From NCBI GenBank assembly GCA_024227975.1, contig JAAETV010000351.1:1-8480 (forward strand): a stretch of 8,480 bases of DNA, read 5' to 3'. A program made the translations under genes and the position numbers. This document shows positions 1 through 6,408 of this stretch, in pieces. Position 1 is the first letter of the stretch; each line of letters starts with the position of its first letter. The stretch comes from Actinomycetes bacterium. GTDB taxonomy: Bacteria; Actinomycetota; Acidimicrobiia; Acidimicrobiales; SZUA-35. The notes under the pieces were generated by a model. The model had not been told where the DNA came from. It ran no database searches and saw only the letters and a program-made list of their open reading frames with translations.

Positions 1-217
1 TACCGAACAGGTGGAAGCCGGCCACTGTTCGGCCGCGGATCGTCAACCGACGAGCCGGACCATGCGGGACCGATACGGCCTCCCACGTGTCTGGCTGCTC
101 GCTCAGCGCCTCCAGGACCGGCCGAAGATCGACATGCTTGAACTTCACAACCCGCTCAGGTGAGAGCTGCCGGTCGATGTCATCGAGAGGGGACTCTGCG
201 AGTCGTACCGCCCTCAA
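1..217 (-). CDS. Hypothetical protein, N-terminal part (runs off the left edge)
   Basis: Unrecognised protein; 72 codons are open on the minus strand without a stop, up to the window edge. The frame shown begins with a TTG at 217-215 that overlaps the stop codon of the upstream small gene, which would suggest translational coupling. No good ribosome site precedes this TTG. A GTG at 148 (before KFKHVDLRPVLEAL) is a reasonable alternative start. The visible protein has a charged N-terminus, then a probable helix (LRPVLEALSEQ), then a basic strand-rich part (RRLTIRGRTVAGFHLFG). I recognise no family. The small-gene pair arrangement is reminiscent of toxin-antitoxin loci, but no family motif supports that. 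Reading frame is moderately sure; function and exact start are unknown. Confidence 0.5.
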   Translation of the reverse strand, partial: MRAVRLAESPLDDIDRQLSPERVVKFKHVDLRPVLEALSEQPDTWEAVSVPHGPARRLTIRGRTVAGFHLFG

Positions 218-372
218 CTCTGGCGCAGAGCCCGATCGATAGCAGCCTGGTGCTCTTCGAGCGTGCGACGACGAAGAGCTTCCTCCGCAGCGGCCGAGAG
301 GGGTTCGTCGGGTGGGTAGAATCGGACGACGTTCTCGGCCGCCTCGTCGATCTCTCGCCTCACGGGTTCCAT
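214..372 (-). CDS. Small charged hypothetical protein, 52 aa
   Basis: Unrecognised 52-residue protein starting MEPVRREIDEAAENVVRFYP. It is rich in Glu, Arg and Ala and is probably mostly helical: a first helix at about residues 2-18, a PPDEP break, then a second helix from about residue 25 to the end (SAAAEEALRRRTLEEHQAAI). No signal peptide or membrane segment is visible. Two signals support the ATG at 372: GGTGGG just upstream could serve as a ribosome site, and a TATGGT box ends exactly 7 bp before the ATG, which would fit a leaderless transcript. The next gene begins inside its stop codon region, so the two are probably one transcription unit. The size and acidic-basic helical make-up would suit an antitoxin or small regulator, but this is only a guess from layout. 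Confidence 0.5.
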   Translation of the reverse strand: MEPVRREIDEAAENVVRFYPPDEPLSAAAEEALRRRTLEEHQAAIDRALRQS

Positions 373-378
373 GTTCCC

Positions 379-384
379 ACCATA
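379..384 (-). promoter_or_regulatory. Candidate -10 box (TATGGT) for the leftward gene pair
   Basis: On the minus strand TATGGT is followed by six bases (GGGAAC) and then the ATG at 372. With the usual 6-7 bp from the -10 box to the transcription start, the transcript would begin at the A of the ATG. No TTGACA-like -35 is evident. The GGTGGG overlapping this stretch could instead be a ribosome site on a longer transcript, so the reading is ambiguous on its own; it gains weight from three similar cases in the window. Confidence 0.4.
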
Positions 385-576
385 GACGGCGCCACTGACA
401 GCGAACCCGCATCAGACCCAGATGGCGTGCCCCTTTCCGTGCGCTCGCGTCGTGACCGGACCAGTGCTCTCGTCGAAGTCACAGCGTGGCACTTCGGGTG
501 GCCGTCAAGTTTGGCCCCTCACCCCTGTGACCGCTGGGCTGACTGCAAACTCCGGATCGGTACGAGGCCATCGCGT

Positions 577-582
577 TAGGCT
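577..582 (+). promoter_or_regulatory. Candidate -10 box (TAGGCT) for the VOC gene
   Basis: TAGGCT fits the actinobacterial TANNNT pattern. Using the same spacing seen at other genes here, transcription would start near 589, giving a leader of about 14 bases that carries little more than the ribosome site at 591-598. No -35 match is obvious. The position just ahead of a strong ribosome site is the main support. Confidence 0.35.
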
Positions 583-590
583 TGCGCCCG

Positions 591-598
591 AGGAGGAG
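591..598 (+). promoter_or_regulatory. Strong Shine-Dalgarno that decides the VOC start
   Basis: AGGAGGAG is a near-perfect anti-16S match. Its GGAGG core lies 6 bases before the GTG at 603. This fixes translation at that GTG rather than at the in-frame TTG at 582, which lies upstream of the ribosome site. Confidence 0.8.
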
Positions 599-602
599 AA
601 CC

Positions 603-1007
603 GTGGAGTTCACCATTCACCCGGAACTGCCCGCTGTGGACATTCAGCGAGCCAGGTCCTGGTATAGGGAGAAGCTCGGCCTTGAGCCGGTCGACGCCGA
701 GCCCGACGACGAGGAACTGCTCTACGACACCGGAACGGCGAAGTTCGGCGTGTACCAGTCACCGCACGCAGGAAGGAACCTCGCGACGGCGGCGCGGCTA
801 GTGACCAGCGACTTCGACACGGCCTACGCGGAGCTGTCAGCCAACGGGGTCGTCTTCGAGGTGTATCCCGTCGAAGGCAACTTCGACTCCGACGAGGGCC
901 CGCAGCCCTATTGGGACGATGGAGCCTTGGTGCTCCCTGATGGAGAGAAGACGGCCTGGTTCAAGGACTCCGAGGGGAACATCCTCGCCATTGGGTCTTC
1001 CGACTAA
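603..1007 (+). CDS. VOC/glyoxalase-bleomycin-resistance fold protein, 134 aa
   Basis: Small protein of the vicinal oxygen chelate superfamily (glyoxalase I, extradiol dioxygenase, bleomycin-resistance proteins), with the length of a single-chain, two-module VOC protein. The first beta-alpha unit is clear at residues 9-28 (LPAVDIQRARSWYREKLGLE). The middle helix lies at about 71-82 (FDTAYAELSANG), and the family's final strand signature is at about 119-130 (WFKDSEGNILAI). His6 occupies the place where many members carry their first metal ligand, but the last-ligand Glu expected two residues after GN-I/L is Ala129. The usual metal site is therefore probably incomplete, and a binding or non-canonical role is possible. 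The GTG start is set by a strong ribosome site. It is a single gene, convergent with the oxidoreductase downstream. The family is secure; the substrate is unknown. Confidence 0.88.
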   Translation: MEFTIHPELPAVDIQRARSWYREKLGLEPVDAEPDDEELLYDTGTAKFGVYQSPHAGRNLATAARLVTSDFDTAYAELSANGVVFEVYPVEGNFDSDEGPQPYWDDGALVLPDGEKTAWFKDSEGNILAIGSSD

Positions 1008-1215
1008 GGATCGGCGGGCCAATGGAAGCTCTGCGACGTCCACGATCACCACTCGGTATCACCGCTTGATAGTCCCGGACCGCTGCGCCCTGGTACCGGC
1101 GTCCGTTCTCCTCGTCAGACTTCCCCATAGACACCACGCTGCATCGGCTAGTTCCGGTCGAAGACAGCACACGTCGATCAGCGAGCAATGTTCGATCCCC
1201 ACCTACTCGACCAGC

Positions 1216-2235
1216 TCAGCTTTGTGCCTTCAGATCCTTCATGACCTTCAGCCATCTGGTGGGGTCGAATTGGTAGGCAGCGAAGAAGCTGATGCGATGG
1301 AAGACGTCATCGAAGCGGTCGAGCACCGCGGCGGCGAGATCGTCGATCTCGGCCACAACGGCAAAGGCGTTCAGGATCTCGTCGTCGATCAGGCCGCCCA
1401 TCTCCTCCCAGCGGCCCTCCTTCGACATCTGATTGAGCTCGGTCTGGAGCTCACCCCAACCATGGCACTCCAGAACGCATCGATAGGCCGGTGTCGAACC
1501 GTAGAAGGCAATCTGCTGCCGGGTGCCCTTGATCGCGACTGCCATCTCCTCCTCACTGCTGCCGGTCACGATGAACGGGGTACCCGAGATGGCGATGTCG
1601 TCGATTGATCGACCGGCCCGCTCGGCACCACGGGTCAGAGCCGGGATGGTCACCTCGCGGTAGTACTTCTCCGTCGCGATGCCGTGGCCGAGGAAGACAT
1701 CGGCCACCTCGCCGGCCACCTCAGTCATCAGCTCACCGACCCCGGCGATGGCGATCCGGGGAGCCCCCCAAGGGTTCTCACCGGGATGAAAGAGAGGGTT
1801 CATCAGGGTGTGCTGATAGAAGTCACCCCGGAAGTCGAGCTTGTCGCCAGTATTCCATGAGTTCCAGATTGCCTTCGTGGCCAGGACCATCTCCCGCATG
1901 CGGGCGGCCGGTCTCGACCACTCCATCGAGAACCGACGAGTGATGTGAGGCTTGATCTGGCTACCGAGGCCGAGGATGAAACGGCCTCGAGACATGAGCT
2001 GGATGTCGTTGGCCGAGTAGGCAAGCGACATGGGGTTTCGGGCGAAACCGACGACGATGCTCGTACCCAGCTCGATCTGGTCAGTGGCTTCGGCCATGAG
2101 CGGCAGCATGGTGAAGGCGTCGTGGGTTGTCTCGGGAACCCAGAGCCCGTCGTACCCCTGTTCCTCCTGTTTCCTGGCTCGCTCTCCTATGCCATCGAGC
2201 GAGCTATCGACGCTGACTCCTCCGTCAACTTTCAT
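1216..2235 (-). CDS. LLM-class (F420-dependent type) oxidoreductase, 339 aa
   Basis: Luciferase-like monooxygenase family TIM-barrel protein, most like the probable F420-dependent oxidoreductases found in mycobacteria and their relatives. Such enzymes transfer hydride between coenzyme F420 (or bind FMN) and a substrate that is rarely known; they act in the cytosol. Family features are the N-terminal strand-helix with EEQGYDGLWVPETTHDAF (about 24-41), the second conserved block IELGTSIVVGFARNPMSLA (54-72), QLMSRGRFILGLGSQ (79-93) with the Gly-rich turn, and a central GAPRIAIAGVGELMTEVAGE block (157-176). The length is normal. The ATG at 2235 has GGAGG 6 bases upstream, so the start is firm. 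It is transcribed divergently from the carboxyltransferase gene across 80 bp, which suggests shared or coordinated control. F420 rather than FMN use is inferred from the subfamily, not from a visible cofactor motif. Confidence 0.9.
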   Translation of the reverse strand: MKVDGGVSVDSSLDGIGERARKQEEQGYDGLWVPETTHDAFTMLPLMAEATDQIELGTSIVVGFARNPMSLAYSANDIQLMSRGRFILGLGSQIKPHITRRFSMEWSRPAARMREMVLATKAIWNSWNTGDKLDFRGDFYQHTLMNPLFHPGENPWGAPRIAIAGVGELMTEVAGEVADVFLGHGIATEKYYREVTIPALTRGAERAGRSIDDIAISGTPFIVTGSSEEEMAVAIKGTRQQIAFYGSTPAYRCVLECHGWGELQTELNQMSKEGRWEEMGGLIDDEILNAFAVVAEIDDLAAAVLDRFDDVFHRISFFAAYQFDPTRWLKVMKDLKAQS

Positions 2236-2315
2236 GATGAGCCTCCAGGGCCGGTCGTAGCGATGATCCTAATCGTCCTGACTAGCCCGCTGCCGACAAC
2301 GACTACCCTCGCTCC
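2236..2315. promoter_or_regulatory. Divergent promoter region between oxidoreductase and carboxyltransferase
   Basis: These 80 bases must serve both directions. Leftward, a TAGGAT box on the minus strand (2271-2266) would start transcription near 2260, leaving a leader of about 24 bases that contains the GGAGG ribosome site (minus strand, 2246-2242). Rightward, TACCCT at 2304-2309 lies one leaderless spacing before the ATG at 2316. No convincing -35 hexamer or operator palindrome is visible. The two candidate promoters face away from each other and are about 33 bp apart, so one bound regulator could affect both. Confidence 0.45.
2304..2309 (+). promoter_or_regulatory. Candidate -10 box (TACCCT) for a leaderless carboxyltransferase mRNA
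   Basis: TACCCT matches TANNNT and is followed by six bases and then the ATG at 2316. No Shine-Dalgarno precedes this ATG, which is the expected picture if the transcript starts at the A of the start codon. CTGACT at 2278-2283 resembles a -35 but lies 20 bp away, which is too far to trust. Confidence 0.5.
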
Positions 2316-3869
2316 ATGGCTATGCGCGACCTGATCGAGGAGCTGGAGGAGAGGCGGGCTCAGACCCACCTGCTCGGGGGCGAGAGGCGGATCGAACGCC
2401 AGAAGCAACAGGGCAAGCTGACGGTGCGCCAGCGGGTCGACCTACTGTTCGACCCAGGCACCTTCGAGGAGGTCGGCCAATTGGTCACCCACGCCCACAC
2501 CTCGGTACCCAAGTCGGCCGACAAGATGACACCGGCCGACGGGGTGGTCACCGGCTTCGGCCGAGTCGATGGCCGAATCGTCGGAGTGGTCTCAGAGGAC
2601 TTCACCGTGCTCGGCGGGTCGGTCGGCAACAACAACCTGATCAAGAAGAACCGCATGGTCGAGCTGGCCGGTCGCGATCGGGTTCCCCTGGTCTGGTTCT
2701 TCGACGGAGCAGGTGCTCGCACCGATGAGTCGATCGGTGGGGGATTGGCCCCCATGCATCACTTCATGGCCATCGCCAAGCTCTCGGGGATCGTCCCTCA
2801 GGCCTGCGCAGTCATGGGCCCGGTTGCCGGCGACTCGGCCTTGATCGCGGCCATGATCGAATTCATCGTCATGGTCAAGGGCACGGGAATGCTGGCTGCT
2901 GGCGGCCCGCCGTTGGTGCTGGGTGCCACCGGCGAGACGGTAGACAAGGAGGAGCTGGGCGGCTCCAGCGTTCATTGTGAGATCTCTGGGGTGGCCGACA
3001 ACGCGGCCGACGACGATGCCGATGCCATCAACCAGATCAGGCGCTTCCTCTCCTTCCTACCCCTCAACGCCTACTCCTACCCGGACCGGTCGGAGACCAG
3101 CGACGACCCGGACCGGATGGCCGAAGAGCTGCTCGACATCATTCCCGAGAACACCCGACGCCCCTACGACATACACGACGTCATCGATCTCGTGTTCGAT
3201 CTAGGGAGCTTCTTCGAGATCAAGCCCGACTATGCCCAGATGATGGTCACCGGCTTCGCCCGTCTCGACGGACACACGGTCGGGATCATCGCCAACCAGC
3301 CGAAGGTGATGGCGGGTGCCATCACCGCGGCCGCTGGCAGCAAACAGCGTCATTTCATGGATCTCTGCAACGCCTTCCACGTACCGATTGTGGCCCTTAT
3401 GGATACCCCAGGGGTCATGACCGGACCGAAGTCGGAACGGGAGGGAGCGCTGAGGGTAGGCATGACGATCGCCCACTCCTTCGCTTTCGCTCGTGTGCCG
3501 CTGTTGACCGTGGCCTTGCACAAGGGCATCGGCTATGGCGCCTGTGCCATGGGAGGCTACGGAGCCGGACAGTCGACGGTGCTGGCCTGGCCGACGGCCG
3601 ATTTCAACGCTATTCCTCTGGAGAGTGGCATCCAGGCTGCCTACCGGGCTGACCTCGAGGCGGCCGACGATCCCATCGCCCTCCAGGCCGAATTGGAAGC
3701 GGCCTTCGATCACCTGCTCGGTGCCTTCCACGCCGCCGAACAGGTCAAGATCGACGACGTAATCGACCCCCGCGAGACCCGCCCTCGCCTGATCGCGGCC
3801 CTCGACCGTGCCCTCAACCGCCGCGACGAGCCAGCCAGCCCAGCGTGGCGCCACGGTCTCCTCCCCTGA
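2316..3869 (+). CDS. Acyl-CoA carboxylase carboxyltransferase (beta) subunit, divergent
   Basis: Carboxyltransferase subunit of a biotin-dependent acyl-CoA carboxylase: it moves the carboxyl group from carboxybiotin to an acyl-CoA. At 517 aa it has the usual length for acetyl/propionyl-CoA carboxylase beta chains and both crotonase-like halves. The N-half carries the start signature GKLTVRQRVDLLFDPGTFEE (33-52), ADGVVTGFGRVDGR and DGAGAR (130-135, first oxyanion-hole region). The C-half carries MMVTGFARLDGHTVGIIANQP, MDTPGVMTGPKSEREG (362-377), GIGYGAC (404-410, where most members have KAYGGAY), AWPTA (424-428) and the terminal IDPRETRPRL (483-492). The segment after AWPTA (DFNAIPLESGIQ) departs from the common IAVMG-type sequence, so the acyl substrate is uncertain. 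No biotin carboxylase or biotin carrier gene is in the window. It has no ribosome site and is probably translated from a leaderless mRNA. Carboxylation is the family expectation; decarboxylase or transcarboxylase use is possible. Confidence 0.9.
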   Translation: MAMRDLIEELEERRAQTHLLGGERRIERQKQQGKLTVRQRVDLLFDPGTFEEVGQLVTHAHTSVPKSADKMTPADGVVTGFGRVDGRIVGVVSEDFTVLGGSVGNNNLIKKNRMVELAGRDRVPLVWFFDGAGARTDESIGGGLAPMHHFMAIAKLSGIVPQACAVMGPVAGDSALIAAMIEFIVMVKGTGMLAAGGPPLVLGATGETVDKEELGGSSVHCEISGVADNAADDDADAINQIRRFLSFLPLNAYSYPDRSETSDDPDRMAEELLDIIPENTRRPYDIHDVIDLVFDLGSFFEIKPDYAQMMVTGFARLDGHTVGIIANQPKVMAGAITAAAGSKQRHFMDLCNAFHVPIVALMDTPGVMTGPKSEREGALRVGMTIAHSFAFARVPLLTVALHKGIGYGACAMGGYGAGQSTVLAWPTADFNAIPLESGIQAAYRADLEAADDPIALQAELEAAFDHLLGAFHAAEQVKIDDVIDPRETRPRLIAALDRALNRRDEPASPAWRHGLLP

Positions 3870-3884
3870 TGGTGCAATTCTCAG

Positions 3885-3890
3885 AAAGGA
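3885..3890 (+). promoter_or_regulatory. Ribosome site supporting the aminotransferase start
   Basis: AAAGGA lies 10 bases before the ATG at 3901. The frame stays open upstream to 3808, inside the carboxyltransferase gene, but the residues encoded there do not look like family sequence. The ribosome site and the start of recognisable protein together favour 3901. Confidence 0.5.
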
Positions 3891-3900
3891 TGCAGACGAG

Positions 3901-5304
3901 ATGACCTCGAAACACACACGGGAAGTGACGGAGAAGGACAAGGCCCACTTCGTTCACCCGTGGCAGTTCTTCGATACGTTCAGCTCGGAGGGAGCCCTAC
4001 CGATCGCGTCGGGCGATGGCTGTCGTATCTGGGATGCCGACGGCAACGAGTACTTCGATGCAGTTGGTGGGCTGTGGTGCAACAACATCGGTCTGGGCCG
4101 CCACGAGATGGCCGACGCGATCGCCGAGCAGGCCCGCACTCTGTCCTACGCCAGCACGTTCGTTGATCTCACCAATGAACCGGCCGCCGAACTGGCGACC
4201 AAACTGTCTGAGCTGGCACCGGGAGACCTCGAGCATGTGATGTTCAGCACAGGTGGCTCCACCGCCAACGACTCAGCATTCCGGCTCATGCAGTTCTACA
4301 ACAACTGCCGGGGCCTGACGGACAAGAAGCACGTGATCAGCCGGGTGAACTCCTACCACGGCTCGACCTATGTCTCGATGTCGATCGGGGGCAAGCCCGG
4401 CGACCACTCACCCTTGTTCGACTATATGACCGACACGGTGCATCATCTGCGGTGCCCGAACTTCTACCGCGAGGCCAGTCCGGGGCAGTCCGAAGCTGGC
4501 TTCGTCGATGAGCTGGTGAAGGAGTTCGAGGACAAGATCGTCGAGCTGGGCGGTGCCGACCATGTCATGGCCTACTTCGCCGAGCCGATCATGGGGGCGG
4601 GTGGGGTCATCGTGGCCCCTGATGGCTACAACCAGCGGATGTGGGAGGTGTGTCAGCGCAACGACATCTTGTACGTGTCCGATGAGGTGGTAACGGGTTT
4701 CGGACGCCTCGGTCACTGGTTCGCCTCGCTCGATGAGTTCGGCATCCAACCCGACATCATCGTCAGCGCCAAAGGGTTGACGTCCGGGTACCTGCCCCTT
4801 GGGGCCACGATTTTCTCGGACCGGATATGGGATGTGATCTCAGAGCGTGGCCAGGGTCGGAGCTTCACCCATGGCTTCACCTACTCCGGGCATCCGGTTG
4901 CTTGCGTCGCCGCGCTCAAGAACATCGAGATCATGGAGCGCGAGCGACTGTTCGACAATGTCAATGAGGTCGGGGCCTACTTCGAGGAGCAGCTGAAGAC
5001 GCTCGAGGATCTACCAATCGTCGGCGAGACGCGAGGCCGGAAGTTCATGGTGTGTGTCGAGTACGTCAAGGACAAGGCGACGAAGGAGCTCTTCGATGAG
5101 GAGCTCGACATCGGGAAGCGGATCGCCAACCACGCCGAGCGCCGGGGTCTCATCGTGCGGCCAATCGTGCATCTGAATGTCATGTCGCCGCCCCTCACCA
5201 TGACCACCGACGATGTCGACTTCGTCGTCAACAGCCTCCGTGACAGCACCCTCGCAGCCCTAGCCGACCTCGAAGCAGAAGGTCACTGGAGCCCGCCAGC
5301 CTGA
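3901..5304 (+). CDS. Class III PLP-dependent (omega-amino acid type) aminotransferase, 467 aa
   Basis: Cytosolic pyridoxal-phosphate enzyme of the fold-type I, class III aminotransferases. It resembles omega-amino acid, taurine or beta-alanine:pyruvate and putrescine-type aminotransferases, which move an amino group from a terminal amine to pyruvate or another oxo acid. Conserved parts are HPWQFFD near the N-terminus, WDADGNEYFDAVGGLWCNNIG, the phosphate-binding STGGSTAND (116-124), the ring-stacking YHG (152-154), Asp261 in SDEVVTGFGR, and the Schiff-base Lys291 in SAKGLTSGYLPLGA. The length is normal and all key residues are present, so it should be active. The gap from the carboxyltransferase is 31 bp with no promoter box, which suggests co-transcription. 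The amino donor cannot be told from the sequence. A product semialdehyde feeding into a CoA ester that the neighbouring enzyme handles is one possible link. Confidence 0.93.
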   Translation: MTSKHTREVTEKDKAHFVHPWQFFDTFSSEGALPIASGDGCRIWDADGNEYFDAVGGLWCNNIGLGRHEMADAIAEQARTLSYASTFVDLTNEPAAELATKLSELAPGDLEHVMFSTGGSTANDSAFRLMQFYNNCRGLTDKKHVISRVNSYHGSTYVSMSIGGKPGDHSPLFDYMTDTVHHLRCPNFYREASPGQSEAGFVDELVKEFEDKIVELGGADHVMAYFAEPIMGAGGVIVAPDGYNQRMWEVCQRNDILYVSDEVVTGFGRLGHWFASLDEFGIQPDIIVSAKGLTSGYLPLGATIFSDRIWDVISERGQGRSFTHGFTYSGHPVACVAALKNIEIMERERLFDNVNEVGAYFEEQLKTLEDLPIVGETRGRKFMVCVEYVKDKATKELFDEELDIGKRIANHAERRGLIVRPIVHLNVMSPPLTMTTDDVDFVVNSLRDSTLAALADLEAEGHWSPPA

Positions 5305-5341
5305 CCAAGACGGGCTCACTGCCCTGCGGGTTGGGCTGCAA

Positions 5342-5347
5342 TAGGGT
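5342..5347 (+). promoter_or_regulatory. Candidate -10 box (TAGGGT) for the racemase-family gene
   Basis: TAGGGT is followed by six bases and then the ATG at 5354, the same geometry as at 2304 and 6810. The AGGG inside it could instead be read as a weak ribosome site 7 bases before the ATG. If it is a promoter, the racemase-family gene can be expressed apart from the carboxyltransferase-aminotransferase pair, although read-through is also possible across the 49-bp gap. Confidence 0.45.
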
Positions 5348-5353
5348 TGTCCG

Positions 5354-6394
5354 ATGGGTCCAGGTCGTGTCGTGCGGACGGTGAGTTGCCATGCTGGCGG
5401 AGAGGTCGGCGATGTGATTGTCGGCGGGGTCGATCCGCCCCCTGGGGACACGATCTGGGAGCAGTCTCGTTGGATCGCCGAGGACGGTGAGCTCCGCGAC
5501 TTCATGCTGAACGAACCGCGTGGCGGCGTGTTCCGCCACGTCAATCTGCTGGTCCCGGCGGTAAGCCCGGCTGCTGACGTTGGCTTCATAATCATGGAAC
5601 CGGTGCACACCCCGCCGATGTCGGGTTCGAACTCGATGTGTGTCGCCACCGTCGTGCTGGAGACCGGCATAGTGGAGATGACCGAACCCACGACATCGAT
5701 AATGCTCGAGGCGCCGGCGGGTCTCGTCAGTGTCGAGGCAAGGTGTCGTGACGGCAAGGTGGAGCAGGTGACGTTCACGAATGTTGCTTCCTTTGCCGAC
5801 CGGCTCGACGCGATTGTCGAACTCGACGACATCGGGTCGTTGCGAGTGGACACGGCATTCGGCGGCGACAGCTTCGTGCTCGTCGATGCGGGTGACCTCG
5901 GGTTCGTACTGGAGCCGAGCGAGGCGGCGGACATCGCCGGTCTTGGTCGGCGGATCACTGCCGCTGCGAACGAGCAACTCGGTTTCTCACATCCCAGCAT
6001 CGATGATGGTCTTGACTGGAATCACATCTCGTTCTGCCAGATTGCGGGTCCTCTCGACATTGTCGATGGCGACGCCACGATGCGGAGTACGACCGTCATT
6101 GATCCCGGGAAACTGGATCGATCACCGACCGGGACCGGGGTATCGGCTCGGCTCGCCGTTCTGGTCGCACAAGGACGACTGGGGGTGGGCGACCGGCTCG
6201 TGATGCGATCGATCATCGACTCGACGTTCATCGGTACGGTGTCCGCTACGACATCGGTTGGAGATCGCTCGGCGATCGTTCCAACGGTTTCAGGTACCGC
6301 CTGGATCACAGGTACCCACGAGCACACCCTCGATCCCGGAGATCCATGGCCGACGGGATACCGCCTCAGCGACACCTGGCCGAACTCGGTCTGA
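5354..6394 (+). CDS. Proline racemase / hydroxyproline epimerase-dehydratase family protein, 346 aa
   Basis: Member of the proline racemase family, cofactor-free enzymes that use two acid/base residues to racemise proline, epimerise 4-hydroxyproline or dehydrate trans-3-hydroxyproline. Family blocks are SCHAGGEVGDVIVGGV (11-26), the first active-site region SGSNSMCVATVVLETG (90-105) with Cys96, LEAPAGLVSVEARC (118-131), VDTAFGGDSFVLVDAGDLGF (165-184), the second active-site region LDRSPTGTGVSARLAVL (254-270), and a C-terminal SGTAWITG...DPWPTGYRLSDTW. The second catalytic residue, Cys in racemases and epimerases, is Thr259 here (codon ACC), as in trans-3-hydroxyproline dehydratases. The first motif also lacks the common Cys-Gly-His, reading Cys-Val-Ala. 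A lyase or dehydratase is therefore more likely than a racemase, but the substrate may not be an imino acid. Length is normal. It lies 49 bp after the aminotransferase, on the same strand. Confidence 0.9.
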   Translation: MGPGRVVRTVSCHAGGEVGDVIVGGVDPPPGDTIWEQSRWIAEDGELRDFMLNEPRGGVFRHVNLLVPAVSPAADVGFIIMEPVHTPPMSGSNSMCVATVVLETGIVEMTEPTTSIMLEAPAGLVSVEARCRDGKVEQVTFTNVASFADRLDAIVELDDIGSLRVDTAFGGDSFVLVDAGDLGFVLEPSEAADIAGLGRRITAAANEQLGFSHPSIDDGLDWNHISFCQIAGPLDIVDGDATMRSTTVIDPGKLDRSPTGTGVSARLAVLVAQGRLGVGDRLVMRSIIDSTFIGTVSATTSVGDRSAIVPTVSGTAWITGTHEHTLDPGDPWPTGYRLSDTWPNSV

Positions 6395-6395
6395 C

Positions 6396-6408
6396 TGCCC
6401 CCTGGGCA
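6396..6408 (+). terminator. Short hairpin directly after the racemase-family stop codon
   Basis: TGCCC-CCT-GGGCA forms a perfect 5-bp GC-rich stem with a 3-base loop, one base after the stop codon. No T tract follows, so it would be at most a weak or Rho-assisted terminator. It could also be an mRNA 3' end structure. Confidence 0.25.

Noticed and set aside
160..579. 139-codon plus-strand open frame
   Set aside because: It is antisense to the small minus-strand genes and then crosses the divergent gap; no ribosome site or family resemblance. The opposing small gene has better start signals.
961..1188. 75-codon minus-strand frame in the gap between VOC and LLM genes
   Set aside because: It starts at TTG without a ribosome site, overlaps the VOC 3' end and has an Arg/Ser-rich product without family likeness. 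The gap 1008-1215 is more likely the non-coding end region of two convergent genes; only a 5-bp CGGAC/GTCCG inverted pair around a GGTACC palindrome was seen there.
919..1608. Open frame of 229 codons on the plus strand
   Set aside because: It runs from inside the VOC gene through the convergent gap and antisense into the LLM gene, whose protein sequence is clearly conserved. The translated sequence resembles no family and is a typical GC-rich shadow.
2278..2283. CTGACT as a -35 box for the carboxyltransferase promoter
   Set aside because: The spacer to the TACCCT box would be 20 bp, beyond the usual 16-19, and -35 boxes are poorly conserved in this kind of genome.
3808..3900. Longer start for the aminotransferase inside the carboxyltransferase gene
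   Set aside because: It would add 31 residues unlike the family and overlap the upstream gene by 62 bases; the ATG at 3901 has a usable ribosome site and family-like N-terminus.
3201..3941. 246-codon minus-strand open frame
   Set aside because: It is antisense to the C-half of the carboxyltransferase and shows no recognisable domain or ribosome site.
5228..6000. Two long minus-strand open frames (5228-5977 and 5260-6000)
   Set aside because: They lie antisense to the racemase-family gene, which has clear family motifs, and their products are low-complexity Ser/Arg/Pro- or His/Arg-rich sequences. Antisense open frames are expected at this base composition.
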